Shown: positions 54,936 to 64,000, counted from the first letter of the stretch. The stretch is DNA of 64,000 bases from Histophilus somni (GCF_014202395.1 NZ_JACHGQ010000003.1:124001-188000); one strand, 5' to 3'. Notes: a model not told the origin generated them from the letters alone. Numbers and translations: made by a program.

Positions 54936-56602
54936 TATCGATCCTTTTCTGAATGTAAAATGAGTGAACGAGTGAGCCAAATAACAGGGATTAAACCAAC
55001 GAGAATTAATGTTAATGCAGGCAAAGCGGCATGTTCTAATTGTTCATCGGAAGTAAAAGAAAAAACATAAGTTGCTAGGGTATCAAAATTAAAAGGTCGC
55101 AATAACAATGAGGCGTTAAGTTCTTTCATACTTTCAATAAACACCATTAAAAGTGCGGTTAAAATTCCTTTAGAAAGTAATGGGAAGTGTACTTTTTTTA
55201 ACATTTTTATGCCATTAGTACCTAAGCTTTGACTTGCCATATCTAATGTAGGAGGAATTTTTTGTAATGATGTTTCAATACTTCCGAGAGCCATAGCGGA
55301 AAAGCGAATGACATAAGCGGAAACTAAAGCAAACATTGATCCTGAAAAAATTAATCCTACAGGAGATAAATTTAACTGAGCCAGTATAGCGTTAATTTGA
55401 TGATCCGCAAATGTGTAAGGAATTAAAATACCGATAGCTAAAACTGTACCGGGAATAGCGTAGCTTAAACTCGCAAAGCGTAAGGTGAATTGTGCACTAC
55501 GTTGTATGTGATTTGAATGTAGATTTAAGCGTTGGTAAAAATGTAAAAGCAGAGCGAAAATTACACAAACAATTGAGGCGGTAATAGAAACTGACAAACT
55601 GTTATAAGCATATTGTGAAAATTTATAGAGTTGTGATTGTTCAAAATAATGAATTGCCCAATAACTCAATTGTGCAACAGGAATAAAGAAAGCACAAGTG
55701 ACTAATCCCCAGCAATAAGTTTGTACTAAAAAGCCTTTTATTCCTTTTAATGGCTTAAGTGCGGTCTTTTTTTCATACCCTCGTTGATAGGTTTTTTGTT
55801 TGTAACGGCTATAATTTTCCAGCAATAAGAGACTAAAAATAAGCAATAAAATGAACATTGAGATTTGAGCAGCCGAGCCGAGATCTCCCAGTCCTAACCA
55901 AGTGTCATAAACTGCGGTTGTTAATGTTGGCACTGCAAAATAAGATACAGTGCCGAAATCGCCCAAGGTTTCCATCGCAACTAAAGCACAACCAATAGCA
56001 ATTGCAGGGCGAGTTAAAGGGAAAATAATTTTTTGTAATAACTTGCGTGGTGAGCTTCCAAGTAATTTAGCACTTTGAATTAAATTTTCGCTTTGTTCCA
56101 ATAAGGCTAAACGTACTAATAGGAAAATATAAGGGAAAAGAACTAAAGCAAGAACAATGCAAGCTCCCCATAATGTTCTAATGGAAATAAACCAATAATC
56201 TTGTGCACTTGACCATGAAAAAGTTTGCCGTAAAAATACTTGTACAGCACCGGCATAGTCTAATAAATCCGTATAAAGATAAGCAACTAAATAGCCGGGC
56301 ATAGCGAGAGGTAAACACAATAGCCATTGTAAGATTTTTTGTCCGGTAAATTGATATTGAGAAATAAACCAAGCACAAGGCAAAGCGAAAACTAAACTAA
56401 AAGAAACAGTTCCAATAACGAGAAGCAAAGAGTTTAGCAGATAATCAAACAGAACAGTTTGCCAAAGATGTTGAATGTTTTGCCAATTGAGGCTCCAAGA
56501 TTGATAAAAAATAGCAATGATCGGTGTTACAAAAAACAACGTAATAAAAAGTGCGGTTAAAAACCAAATAATTTTATTTAATCTTGAGGAAAATAAAAAC
56601 AT
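54935..56602 (-). CDS. fbpB: Ferric iron ABC transporter permease (fused, two-domain)
   Basis: A 555-residue inner-membrane protein with about 12 hydrophobic segments and two permease modules, each with an EAA loop: AKLLGSSPRKLLQKIIFPLTRPAIAIG (first) and SQSLGTNGIKMLKKVHFPLLSKGILTA (second). This is the fused FbpB/HitB architecture for importing iron handed over by FbpA. Uptake signals are embedded near 55150, 55758 and 56551. It starts 156 bp after fbpA, beyond a hairpin. Confidence 0.93.
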   Translation of the reverse strand: MFLFSSRLNKIIWFLTALFITLFFVTPIIAIFYQSWSLNWQNIQHLWQTVLFDYLLNSLLLVIGTVSFSLVFALPCAWFISQYQFTGQKILQWLLCLPLAMPGYLVAYLYTDLLDYAGAVQVFLRQTFSWSSAQDYWFISIRTLWGACIVLALVLFPYIFLLVRLALLEQSENLIQSAKLLGSSPRKLLQKIIFPLTRPAIAIGCALVAMETLGDFGTVSYFAVPTLTTAVYDTWLGLGDLGSAAQISMFILLLIFSLLLLENYSRYKQKTYQRGYEKKTALKPLKGIKGFLVQTYCWGLVTCAFFIPVAQLSYWAIHYFEQSQLYKFSQYAYNSLSVSITASIVCVIFALLLHFYQRLNLHSNHIQRSAQFTLRFASLSYAIPGTVLAIGILIPYTFADHQINAILAQLNLSPVGLIFSGSMFALVSAYVIRFSAMALGSIETSLQKIPPTLDMASQSLGTNGIKMLKKVHFPLLSKGILTALLMVFIESMKELNASLLLRPFNFDTLATYVFSFTSDEQLEHAALPALTLILVGLIPVIWLTRSLILHSEKDR

Positions 56603-56712
56603 TCGAAAACTAATTATAAAGTAATGTAAAGTTTAATGGGGCAATTATAGCATAAACTCAAAGTCAGTGAGATCATTAAATGCCCAGTTTAGAAACAGGA
56701 TAAACAAAGAAA

Positions 56713-56743
56713 AAAGCCTAGTGGATTTAGCATACTAGGCTTG
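56713..56743 (-). terminator. Intercistronic hairpin between fbpA and fbpB (attenuator)
   Basis: On the minus strand AAGCCTAGT and ACTAGGCTT form a 9-bp stem around an 11-nt loop, followed by TTTTTTC. It lies 17 nt past the fbpA stop and could terminate most transcripts, leaving fewer fbpBC messages. Confidence 0.75.
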
Positions 56744-56758
56744 TTCTTTTAGCAAATA

Positions 56759-57775
56759 TTAAAGATCGAATTTGACTTCATCAATAAGTTTTAATGCTTT
56801 ATCGTAGTTTTCCGCTATTTTATTTAGTGGTAGCGGATCTTTCTTAAATGTTCCCCAAGATTTCACTTTTTCAGACGGTTCAACACCAGCTTTTACAGGA
56901 TATTCATGGTTAAGCTCTGCGTATAAATGCTGTGCTTTATCACCACTTAAATATTCAGCAAGTTTAATTGCGTTTTCTTTATTTGGTGCATATTTTGCAA
57001 TAGCAATACCGCTAATATTAACGTGAGTACCTTTTGCTTTTTGGTTAGGGAAGTTGATATAAACCGCTTCTGCCCAAGAGCGTTGTTTTTCATCGTCTAG
57101 CATTTTTCCGAAGTAGTAGCTATTGCCTAAAGAATAGTCACATACACCTTCTTTAATAGCTTTTACTTGATCACGATCGCCACCTTGTGGTTTTTGTGCC
57201 AAGTTGTTTTTTAGTCCTTCTAAAAATGCTTTTGCTTTTGCTTCACCATCATGTGCAATCATAGAAGCAACAAGAGAAACATTGTAAGTGTGTTTACCAG
57301 AACGCACACAAACTTTTCCTTTTAATTCAGGTTTTGCTAAGTCATAATAAGTGAAATCAGCAGGTAATTTACCTACACGATCTTTAGAAGTGTAAATCGC
57401 ACGAGCACGAGTTGTTAGTCCAAACCATTGATCATTAGCATCTCTATATTGTGCTGGAATATTTTTTTCTAAGATTTCGCTATGGATAGGTTGTGCAAGA
57501 CCCGCATTCACAATTTCCATCACACGTTTAATATCAACAGTTAATAATACGTCTGCTGGACTTAATTCACCTTCACGTTTTACACGTTCAACTAAGCCTT
57601 TATTATCAAAAAGAACATTAACTTTAATCCCTGTTTCTTTTTCAAACTCTTTTAAAATTGGTTCAATAAGATAAGGTTGACGATAGGAATAAACATTAAC
57701 TTCATTTGCAGCTAAAGCACTGGCGGAAACGGTCGCTGCTAAGGCTAAGGTTAATGTGCTGAGTGATTTTTTCAT
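56759..57775 (-). CDS. fbpA: Periplasmic ferric iron-binding protein
   Basis: A 338-residue class of periplasmic transferrin-like protein. Signal peptide to about residue 22 (SASALA). The mature N-terminus is NEVNVYSYRQPYLIEPILKEFEKETGIKVNVLF. Iron ligands are probably tyrosines in GNSYYFGK (YY pair) and the N-terminal YSYRQ tyrosines. The YSYRQPYLI type is the second FbpA branch (as in Pasteurella and Mannheimia), distinct from the Neisseria/H. influenzae type with its His-Glu ligands. GGAGTTTTC precedes the start. Confidence 0.92.
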   Translation of the reverse strand: MKKSLSTLTLALAATVSASALAANEVNVYSYRQPYLIEPILKEFEKETGIKVNVLFDNKGLVERVKREGELSPADVLLTVDIKRVMEIVNAGLAQPIHSEILEKNIPAQYRDANDQWFGLTTRARAIYTSKDRVGKLPADFTYYDLAKPELKGKVCVRSGKHTYNVSLVASMIAHDGEAKAKAFLEGLKNNLAQKPQGGDRDQVKAIKEGVCDYSLGNSYYFGKMLDDEKQRSWAEAVYINFPNQKAKGTHVNISGIAIAKYAPNKENAIKLAEYLSGDKAQHLYAELNHEYPVKAGVEPSEKVKSWGTFKKDPLPLNKIAENYDKALKLIDEVKFDL

Positions 57776-57848
57776 GAAAACTCCTTGTAAGAATAAATAT
57801 TAAGTAAAGGATACGAAAGAGCTGTATTAAATACTTTAATAGATTAAA

Positions 57849-57873
57849 AGTCAATAAGAATTATTCTTGATTG
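57849..57873 (-). promoter_or_regulatory. Possible Fur site upstream of fbpA
   Basis: The AT-rich inverted repeat AAGAATTATTCTT, flanked by CAAT and GATT, lies about 80-95 bp before fbpA. It is palindromic like a Fur box but matches the consensus only partly. Iron control of fbpABC is expected from the family. Confidence 0.35.
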
Positions 57874-57965
57874 TGTAAGTAAAATTTTAAGTTTTATGAC
57901 CGCACTTTACACAAAAGGGAAAATAACTTGATTATTTTCCCTTTTAATTCAATTTGGTAAAGCGG

Positions 57966-59663
57966 TTATTGCCAATATTTTTTCTTTGAGGTTTGACCTA
58001 TTCCCGGATTGAAACTATTTGTTGGGTCAAGGGCTTTGTAGAATTTGCGTAATTCCGGTTTTGCTTGATACAAATGCCCAACATTATGTTCCGCTGGATA
58101 TTCCGCACCACGCTGATCTAATAAATCAAGCATTTGGTGTTCCAATTCTGTACAATTATGGCCTTTTTTAATGATATAGTCTTGGTGAAAAACATGGCAC
58201 ATAAAATGACCGTAATAAAGTTTGTGTATAATTTTATTTTCAATTTCAGCAGGTAATTTTTCAAACCATTCTTTGTCATTACGACGCAAGGCAACATCCA
58301 AAGCAACGATATCTTCAACATCTTTATCGTGAATTGCACGATAACGAATTGCAGCTGAAGCAACAGCAAAACGGTGTAACATTGCTGCTTGAGTTTCTTC
58401 TGTATTACATTGGAAATAATTACCTTTAGAGTTATCGGAAAAATACTCTTTTAAGTATTCTTGAGCTTCTTGAACACCTGTACCACCTATTTTTACAATA
58501 AGATGATGTTCATATTGGTCACGGTATTGCCATAAAGATTTCGGTAAATGTTCCGGCATCGCTTTTGATAAAATTTGCATAAACTTATCACTGAAATCAT
58601 TGGATAAAAAACTGACTTTTTTGGCGATTCGGTCAACTTTAGCTTTCAAGGCAAATAATTTAGGTAAGCGGTGTGTGCCAAATTTTTTAATAATCCAAAA
58701 AGTATCTTTACCGTATTTGGCGGCAATGTCAAAAGCATCACGATGAATATATTCGCCAGAGATTGGCAATTGTTGGAAATTAGCTAACATATGACGACGA
58801 ATGTCGTTTAACACATCTGTTTGATTTGTTCCAATGTAGAAAACTGCGGTATGTTTTTCCATCGGAAACGTATCTAAGCGGACTGCAAAAACAGCTAATT
58901 TTCCGGCACTCCCGGAGGTTTCATAATGTCGGCTTGGATCAGCGTTAAATCTTGCTGGAGAGTTTTCATCAATTTGGCGTACATGTTCGCAATAAGAATG
59001 ATCGTGTCCTCTGCCACAATGTTGTTGAATATCTTTGCGTTGATAACGTTGGTTTTGTAAATTTTCCAAAATTTCTTCAGGATCATTACCTAAGTCAATG
59101 CCTAAATGATTTTTGAGTTCCAATTCTCCCTGTTCATTAAGTTGAGCATAAAGTGCCATTTCTGTGTAAGCCGGTCCTCTTTGCACCAATGCACCGCCTG
59201 AATTATTACATATACCGCCAATAACAGAGGCACCAATACAGGATGAACCGATAACGGAATGAGGCTCACGCCCATGTGTTTTTAATAAAATTTCCAATTC
59301 ATTTAATGTCGAACCAGGTAAGCAAACGGCTTGCTCGGCATTATTGATTAGCTGAATACCGTTCATATACATTGTATTGATAATCACAATATCACGATCA
59401 TAGTCATTACCGCTTGGTGTTGATCCTCCGGTTAAACCGGTATTTGCGGCTTGATTTATAATAATTACATCAGCCTCAACACAGGCTTTTAATACGTTCC
59501 AATATTCAACCAGATTAGTAGGACGAACAACAGCAATCGCATTTCCGTTGCCAAAACGATAGCCGCTACGATAACTTTCTGTTTTACTTGGATCCGTAAT
59601 AATAAATTTATTGCCTACAATGTCGGTGAGCTTGGAGATAAGTTGTTGAGTTGTCATCGTCAT
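57966..59663 (-). CDS. dld: Quinone-dependent D-lactate dehydrogenase
   Basis: Membrane-associated FAD enzyme of 565 residues, the length of E. coli Dld. N-terminal FAD-binding (PCMH) domain: VVRPTNLVEYWNVLKACVEADVIIINQAANTGLTGGSTPSG and IGSSCIGASVIGGICNNSGGALVQRGPAYTE. The C-terminal membrane-binding domain includes HIIVKIGGTG-like HLIVKIGGTGVQEAQEYL and EHNVGHLYQAK (conserved His). Two ATGs (59663 and 59657) are possible starts; AAGGAACATTTT precedes the first. It feeds electrons from D-lactate to the quinone pool. Confidence 0.95.
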   Translation of the reverse strand: MTMTTQQLISKLTDIVGNKFIITDPSKTESYRSGYRFGNGNAIAVVRPTNLVEYWNVLKACVEADVIIINQAANTGLTGGSTPSGNDYDRDIVIINTMYMNGIQLINNAEQAVCLPGSTLNELEILLKTHGREPHSVIGSSCIGASVIGGICNNSGGALVQRGPAYTEMALYAQLNEQGELELKNHLGIDLGNDPEEILENLQNQRYQRKDIQQHCGRGHDHSYCEHVRQIDENSPARFNADPSRHYETSGSAGKLAVFAVRLDTFPMEKHTAVFYIGTNQTDVLNDIRRHMLANFQQLPISGEYIHRDAFDIAAKYGKDTFWIIKKFGTHRLPKLFALKAKVDRIAKKVSFLSNDFSDKFMQILSKAMPEHLPKSLWQYRDQYEHHLIVKIGGTGVQEAQEYLKEYFSDNSKGNYFQCNTEETQAAMLHRFAVASAAIRYRAIHDKDVEDIVALDVALRRNDKEWFEKLPAEIENKIIHKLYYGHFMCHVFHQDYIIKKGHNCTELEHQMLDLLDQRGAEYPAEHNVGHLYQAKPELRKFYKALDPTNSFNPGIGQTSKKKYWQ

Positions 59664-59868
59664 AAAATGTTCCTTGCTTATTTGAAAAAATCGACAACAT
59701 TATAACAAATGAATGTTGACTATAAATGATGAAACTCTATTCAATTATACAGTTTTTTTGATGATTAAAAAGATAATTGAGTTTGAGCTAATAATAAAAG
59801 ATGAGTTTTGTTGAGAAATATGATACAAAAGACACCGAATTTTTATTTACTCTTAATTAGGAAACGAT

Positions 59869-60696
59869 ATGTCGAATTTACAAAATATTATTGAGCGTGC
59901 ATTTGAACGTGTAGCAGAAATTACCCCGACAAATGCTGAAGCAGAGCTTAGAGCAGCGGTAGATGAAGCGATTGAAGGATTAGATAAAGGTATTTATCGT
60001 GTTGCGGAGAAAAATGAACAAGGCGAATGGATTGTTAATCAATGGTTGAAAAAAGCGGTTCTTCTTTCTTTTCGTTTAAATGACAATGTTGTAGTTGATG
60101 GTGCAGAAACAAAATATTATGACAAAGTGCCGGTGAAATTTGCAGATTATGATGTAGAACGTTTTAAAACTGAAGGATTTAGAGCCGTACCGGGAGCGGT
60201 TGTTCGTAAAGGTTCTCATATTTCTAAAGGTGTTGTTTTAATGCCGTCTTTTGTCAATATTGGTGCTTATGTCGGTGAAGGGACAATGGTCGATACTTGG
60301 GCAACAGTGGGTTCTTGTGCACAAATCGGTAAAAATGTGCATTTATCCGGAGGCGTAGGGATTGGCGGAGTATTGGAGCCATTACAAGCAAATCCAACGA
60401 TTATCGGCGATAATTGCTTTATTGGTGCACGTTCTGAAATTGTGGAAGGTGTGATTGTTGAAGAGGGGTGCGTAATTTCCATGGGGGTATTCATTGGTCA
60501 ATCAACCAAAATTTACGATCGTGAAACCGGCGAGATTTTCTATGGTCGTGTTCCGGCGGGTTCAGTCGTTGTATCAGGTAGCTTACCTTCCAAGTGCGGT
60601 AAATATAATCTTTATTGTGCAGTAATTGTAAAAAAAGTTGATGCGAAAACATTAGGCAAAGTAGGCATTAACGAATTATTAAGAACTATCGAATAG
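59869..60696 (+). CDS. dapD: 2,3,4,5-tetrahydropyridine-2,6-dicarboxylate N-succinyltransferase
   Basis: A 275-residue left-handed beta-helix acyltransferase of the succinylase branch of lysine and meso-diaminopimelate synthesis. The helical N-terminal domain is followed by hexapeptide repeats ([42 protein letters not shown] region), the conserved [22 protein letters not shown] and the C-terminal [23 protein letters not shown] precedes the start. An uptake signal is embedded at 60592-60600. The 205-bp gap upstream is AT-rich with no clear motif. Confidence 0.96.
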   Translation: MSNLQNIIERAFERVAEITPTNAEAELRAAVDEAIEGLDKGIYRVAEKNEQGEWIVNQWLKKAVLLSFRLNDNVVVDGAETKYYDKVPVKFADYDVERFKTEGFRAVPGAVVRKGSHISKGVVLMPSFVNIGAYVGEGTMVDTWATVGSCAQIGKNVHLSGGVGIGGVLEPLQANPTIIGDNCFIGARSEIVEGVIVEEGCVISMGVFIGQSTKIYDRETGEIFYGRVPAGSVVVSGSLPSKCGKYNLYCAVIVKKVDAKTLGKVGINELLRTIE

Positions 60697-60754
60697 CTAA
60701 AATTCATGTAGTTTCTATTATCTACCTGCCTCTTAACATAAGAGGCAGAGTTTT

Positions 60755-61591
60755 TTATAAAACAATAGTTTTATTTTGATACACAAAAATTCTGTCATGA
60801 AGTGCCAAATCTAAAGCCTGCGTTAGTACCGCTTTTTCTACATCACGTCCTGCCTTCATCATGGCTTCCGCATTATAAGTATGATCAACATTAATGACAT
60901 TTTGCATAATAATTGGTCCCTGATCTAGCTCATTATTAATAAAATGTGCTGTCGCACCAATAATTTTAACCCCCCTTTCATAAGCTTGATGATAAGGTTT
61001 TGCACCGATAAATGCGGGTAAAAATGAATGGTGAATATTAATCACTCTATTGGGATAACGGCTGACGAATTCGGGATTTAAAACACGCATATATTTAGCC
61101 AAAACAATATAATCTGGAGCATATTCGTCAATTTTTTCAGCTAGTAATTTATCATGTTCTACTCGAGTTAATCCTTCATGGCTTACACAATGAAACGGAA
61201 TATCAAAACGCTCGACCAACGAACACAAAGTTTCATGATTCCCAATCACAGCGGCAATTTCTACATCTAATCCGCCATAATAGGTTTTCATTAAAATGTC
61301 GCCTACGCAATGAGCCTCTTTGGTAACTAAAATTACAATACGTTTTCTTTTTGCATCAACTAAACGGCAATTTGTACCATTCGGTAAACTATAGTCTAAA
61401 TCGGCAAGTAAAGTTTGTTGATTAAAAATACCTTCCAATTCAGTACGCATAAAAAAGTGTTTAGTTTCAAAATCAACAAATTCATTATTATGAATAATAT
61501 TGAGCTGGTGTTTGTAACAAATATTAGTAATTTTAGCGATTAAACCTTTATCATCAGGACAATCTGTTAATAGGATTTTATTTTCAACCAT
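60755..61591 (-). CDS. purU: Formyltetrahydrofolate deformylase
   Basis: A 278-residue enzyme hydrolysing 10-formyl-THF to formate and THF, balancing the one-carbon pool. An N-terminal ACT domain (KILLTDCPDDKGLIAKITNICYKHQLNI) is followed by the formyltransferase fold with the catalytic NIHHSFLPAFIGA and ATAHFINNELDQGPII motifs (Asn, His and Asp). It lies between dapD (convergent) and hns (same strand, 62 bp). Confidence 0.95.
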   Translation of the reverse strand: MVENKILLTDCPDDKGLIAKITNICYKHQLNIIHNNEFVDFETKHFFMRTELEGIFNQQTLLADLDYSLPNGTNCRLVDAKRKRIVILVTKEAHCVGDILMKTYYGGLDVEIAAVIGNHETLCSLVERFDIPFHCVSHEGLTRVEHDKLLAEKIDEYAPDYIVLAKYMRVLNPEFVSRYPNRVINIHHSFLPAFIGAKPYHQAYERGVKIIGATAHFINNELDQGPIIMQNVINVDHTYNAEAMMKAGRDVEKAVLTQALDLALHDRIFVYQNKTIVL

Positions 61592-61653
61592 AATAAATAG
61601 TGATTTATTGTGTTAAGTTAATAAAAAACTTAAGTTAGAGATTTATAGCATGA

Positions 61654-62058
61654 TTAAATTTCGAAATCAGCCAATGTTTTTCCTGTATTTAATTCAGCTT
61701 GCAGAGATAAAGGCATACGCCCCTGACCCGTCCAAGTTTTTACTTTACCATTTTGATCTGTATATTGGTATTTTGCTTTGCGAGGAGCTATTTTTTTACG
61801 AGGGCGTTTAGTGGTAAAGGTTGGATCATCGACTAAATCAGTCAAGGTTAAGCCGTCTTGTGCTAGCAATGCTTTATATTTTGCGATACGTTCCAAACGT
61901 TCTTGTTCTTTTCGTTGATTTTCTTCAATTAGTTGACGTCGTTCATTTGTAATTAATTGAAATTTCTCCAATATACTTTCTAACTCTTGCAGAGTGAATT
62001 CTTTTGTTGCTACACGCAATGCTCGAATACTGGTTAATGTTTTTAATAGGTCAGACAT
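61654..62058 (-). CDS. hns: Nucleoid-associated protein H-NS
   Basis: A 134-residue global silencer of AT-rich and acquired DNA. The N-terminal helical dimerisation and oligomerisation region (about 1-65, heptad-like, RRQLIEENQRKEQERLERIAKY) is joined by a basic linker (KRPRKKIAPRKAKY) to the C-terminal DNA-binding domain with the core motif TWTGQGRMP. The length is typical. GGAGTAAAA precedes the start. Confidence 0.95.
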   Translation of the reverse strand: MSDLLKTLTSIRALRVATKEFTLQELESILEKFQLITNERRQLIEENQRKEQERLERIAKYKALLAQDGLTLTDLVDDPTFTTKRPRKKIAPRKAKYQYTDQNGKVKTWTGQGRMPLSLQAELNTGKTLADFEI

Positions 62059-62239
62059 TTTTACTCCTTAATTTTATATTGATAATTCGCTTTCAAATAA
62101 TAACGAAAAAATATTTTTAGGTAAATCTTAATTTAAAAATAGTCTAAATTTTAATTTTATATATTAGTTTAATTATTTTACATTAATTATAGATTAATAC
62201 TTGGAATTTTGATTTTCTTATTGTAATCTTACTCGCTCC
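62059..62239. other. AT-rich gap between hns and the lysine riboswitch
   Basis: No gene is seen. The stretch is extremely AT-rich (TTTAATTATT, AATTTTAATTTTATATATT) and must hold the hns promoter on the minus strand and the transporter promoter on the plus strand. I cannot assign clear hexamers, but TTGTAATCTTAC near 62220 lies just before the riboswitch. Confidence 0.5.
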
Positions 62240-62412
62240 TACATATGTAGAGGTGCGGCTGTTATAAGTAATTTTTTGAGTGGATAACGATGAAAAAAAT
62301 GAAAGGAATAGTTGCCGAAATCAATTAAAAGTCATTTTAATTGGTTGGGGGCGTATTCGAAAGAAACGTCACTGTCATAGTATTTATCCACTATGGAGCG
62401 CTACTGGTTAGG
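62240..62412 (+). promoter_or_regulatory. Lysine riboswitch (L box)
   Basis: The conserved lysine-aptamer blocks occur in order: GTAGAGGTGCGG (62247 on), AAGTAA, GAAAGGAATAGTTGCCGAAAT, GGTTGGGGGCG, CACTGTCATAG and CCACTATGGAGCGCTACTGG. The 5' GTAG pairs with the 3' CTAC as helix P1. It lies about 85 nt before a NhaC-family transporter gene. Lysine riboswitches in front of NhaC-type genes are known in Pasteurellaceae and point to lysine uptake. Confidence 0.93.
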
Positions 62413-62471
62413 TTGGTATGGGTTATTTTGATCACCTTATTTTAATTATATTTAAAATATCAATCTCAGTG

Positions 62472-62495
62472 GTTCTCCCTTAAATTAGGAAGAAC
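62472..62495 (+). promoter_or_regulatory. Hairpin able to hide the transporter ribosome binding site
   Basis: GTTCTCCC (62472-62479) can pair with GGAAGAAC (62488-62495), with one C-A mismatch, around TTAAATTA. The second arm contains the AGGA Shine-Dalgarno just before the ATG at 62499. No T run follows, so it looks like a translational expression platform for the riboswitch. Confidence 0.55.
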
Positions 62496-62498
62496 AAC

Positions 62499-64000
62499 AT
62501 GGAACTTGTAAATTATTCCACATCTATTTATTCGGTTATTCCACCGATATTAGCTTTGCTATTAGCCATTGTAACTCGGAAAGTCATTTTATCTTTAAGC
62601 ATTGGTATTATTACCGGTGCTTTAATGTTGACCAAAGATACATCCATATTGGATAGTATTCCTTATTTGTGGAATCATATCTCCGCTTTGGTTTATAGTA
62701 TTGAAGAAAACAGCTCAATCGCATTTGCGTGGGACACAATAAATATTATCCTCTTTTTAGTTTTACTTGGTGTTTTGACTGCACTTTTAACTGTATCCGG
62801 TAGTAACCAAGCCTTTGCTGAATGGGCTCAGAAACGTATTAAAGGTCGTCGTGGTGCAAAATTAATGGCGGCTGCTTTAGTGTTCGTTACGTTTATTGAT
62901 GATTATTTCCATAGTTTAGCGGTTGGTGCAATTGCCCGTCCGGTTACGGATAAATTCAATGTATCTCGAGCAAAATTAGCTTATATTCTTGATTCAACAG
63001 CAGCACCTATGTGCGTTATGATGCCTGTATCCAGTTGGGGGGCTTATATCATTACCTTGATTTCGGGACTATTAGCAACTTATGCCATTACCGATTACTC
63101 TCCAATCGGTGCATTTATGGCGATGAGTTCAATGAATTTTTATGCAATTTTCTCTATTTTATTGGTATTTTTCGTGGCTTATTTTTCATTTGATATTGGG
63201 TCAATGGCGAGACATGAAAGATTGGCATTAGAGAGAGGGGATACAGAAAGAGAAGTTGAAATACAAACAAAGATAAAAGGGCATGTACGAAATCTTGTTT
63301 TGCCAATAGTGGTATTGATTGTAGCAACTGTGGCAATGATGATGTATACCGGCGGACAAGCATTAATTGCTGACGGTAAAGCCTTTAGCGTGCTGGGTGC
63401 ATTTGAAAACACAACGGTAGGGATTTCTCTCGTTGTTGGAGGGATTGCCTCAGTGGTGATGGTTACTCTCTGTATTTTAACTGATGGTCAGATTAGTTTA
63501 AATGAATATATAAAATCTTGGGGATTGGGTGCAAAATCGATGTCCGGTGCTATTTTAATTCTGTGCTTTGCATGGACGATTAATTCGGTTGTGAAAGATA
63601 TGCAAACAGGGACATATTTATCCAGCCTTGTATCTGGCAATCTTCCTATTGCAACGTTACCGGCATTACTTTTCATCCTCGGTGCAGTGATGGCATTTTC
63701 CACAGGAACCAGCTGGGGAACATTTGGAATAATGCTACCAATTGCCGCAGAAATTGCATCAAATGCTGCCCCTGAATTAATGTTACCTTGCTTATCTGCG
63801 GTAATGGCTGGTGCAGTTTGTGGAGATCATTGTTCCCCTGTATCTGATACAACAATTTTGTCCTCTACCGGAGCGAAATGTAACCACATGGATCACGTAA
63901 CAACACAATTACCTTATGCGTTAACATTAGCTATGGCAACAATTGTAGGCTACTTAGTTGTCGGTTTCACGTTATCCGGATTGTTAGGTTTTATCGCTTG
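62499..64000 (+). CDS. NhaC-family transporter, probable lysine importer, partial
   Basis: At least 500 residues of a polytopic inner-membrane protein; the frame runs off the window end, where it is probably close to complete. Hydrophobic segments begin with YSVIPPILALLLAIVTRKVILSLSIGIITGAL. NhaC-superfamily signatures are FVTFIDDYFHSLAVGAIARPVTDKF, LDSTAAPMCVMMPVSSWGAY, FSTGTSWGTFGIMLPIA and GDHCSPVSDTTILSSTGAKCNHMDHV. Annotated homologues are often called Na+/H+ antiporters, but control by a lysine riboswitch argues for lysine transport (the LysW proposal). ATG 62499 follows AGGAAGAACAAC. Confidence 0.9.
   Translation, partial: MELVNYSTSIYSVIPPILALLLAIVTRKVILSLSIGIITGALMLTKDTSILDSIPYLWNHISALVYSIEENSSIAFAWDTINIILFLVLLGVLTALLTVSGSNQAFAEWAQKRIKGRRGAKLMAAALVFVTFIDDYFHSLAVGAIARPVTDKFNVSRAKLAYILDSTAAPMCVMMPVSSWGAYIITLISGLLATYAITDYSPIGAFMAMSSMNFYAIFSILLVFFVAYFSFDIGSMARHERLALERGDTEREVEIQTKIKGHVRNLVLPIVVLIVATVAMMMYTGGQALIADGKAFSVLGAFENTTVGISLVVGGIASVVMVTLCILTDGQISLNEYIKSWGLGAKSMSGAILILCFAWTINSVVKDMQTGTYLSSLVSGNLPIATLPALLFILGAVMAFSTGTSWGTFGIMLPIAAEIASNAAPELMLPCLSAVMAGAVCGDHCSPVSDTTILSSTGAKCNHMDHVTTQLPYALTLAMATIVGYLVVGFTLSGLLGFIA

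Overview
The window is chromosomal DNA of a Pasteurellaceae bacterium. It is visibly AT-rich, gene-dense and dotted with the 9-bp DNA uptake signal AAGTGCGGT / ACCGCACTT (about 30 copies noticed by eye), which is the Hin-type signal of Haemophilus influenzae, Pasteurella, Histophilus, Aggregatibacter and relatives. Gene content and order (folP-glmM, yoaA-tsaB-fadD-rnd, dolP-diaA-yraN-lpoA/rsmI, rplM-rpsI/sspAB, fbpABC, the yia/sgb cluster) agree. The sequence does not let me fix the genus.

Layout. 1-1313: 5' part of a TonB-dependent receptor, out of frame through an 11-G tract. 1.5-11.2 kb: housekeeping genes (folP, glmM, sixA, an AEC transporter, yoaA, tsaB, fadD, rnd). 11.3-17.4 kb: envelope and RNA-modification genes (dolP, diaA, yraN, lpoA, rsmI, yciO, rluB). 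17.6-20.7 kb: surface genes, namely a small trimeric autotransporter whose promoter spacer is a run of 10 C, and an outer-membrane efflux lipoprotein. 20.8-25.7 kb: a deoxyribose utilisation locus (deoC-deoQ diverging from deoK-deoP-deoX, with two CRP sites between). 25.9-29.5 kb: rplM-rpsI, sspA-sspB, asnS. 29.7-30.9 kb: a ROK regulator. 31.1-48.3 kb: a large sugar-acid catabolic island. 48.3-53.8 kb: two HAD phosphatases, pldB, crcB, a nitroreductase and tyrP. 53.9-57.8 kb: fbpABC ferric-iron importer. 58-62 kb: dld, dapD, purU, hns. 62.2-64 kb: a lysine riboswitch and a NhaC-family transporter running off the end.

How the genes work together. The island at 31-48 kb has the backbone of the E. 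coli yiaK-yiaMNO-lyxK-sgbHUE pathway (2,3-diketo-L-gulonate to D-xylulose 5-phosphate) with an IclR regulator. It is interrupted by about 8.5 kb holding two complete ABC sugar importers and an SMP-30 lactonase, so one locus carries three importers. The deo locus imports deoxyribose, phosphorylates it and cleaves it to glyceraldehyde 3-phosphate and acetaldehyde. Likely CRP sites precede the deo, diketogulonate and ABC-2 operons, which points to a shared catabolite-repression layer.

The most interesting signals are two homopolymeric contingency tracts acting on surface proteins in different ways. One is translational (TonB receptor, OFF as sequenced). The other is transcriptional (trimeric autotransporter, 10 C inside a 16-bp -35/-10 spacer). 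Next come the three-importer sugar-acid island with its AGA-rich ABC block, and the lysine riboswitch with a hairpin that can hide the ribosome binding site.
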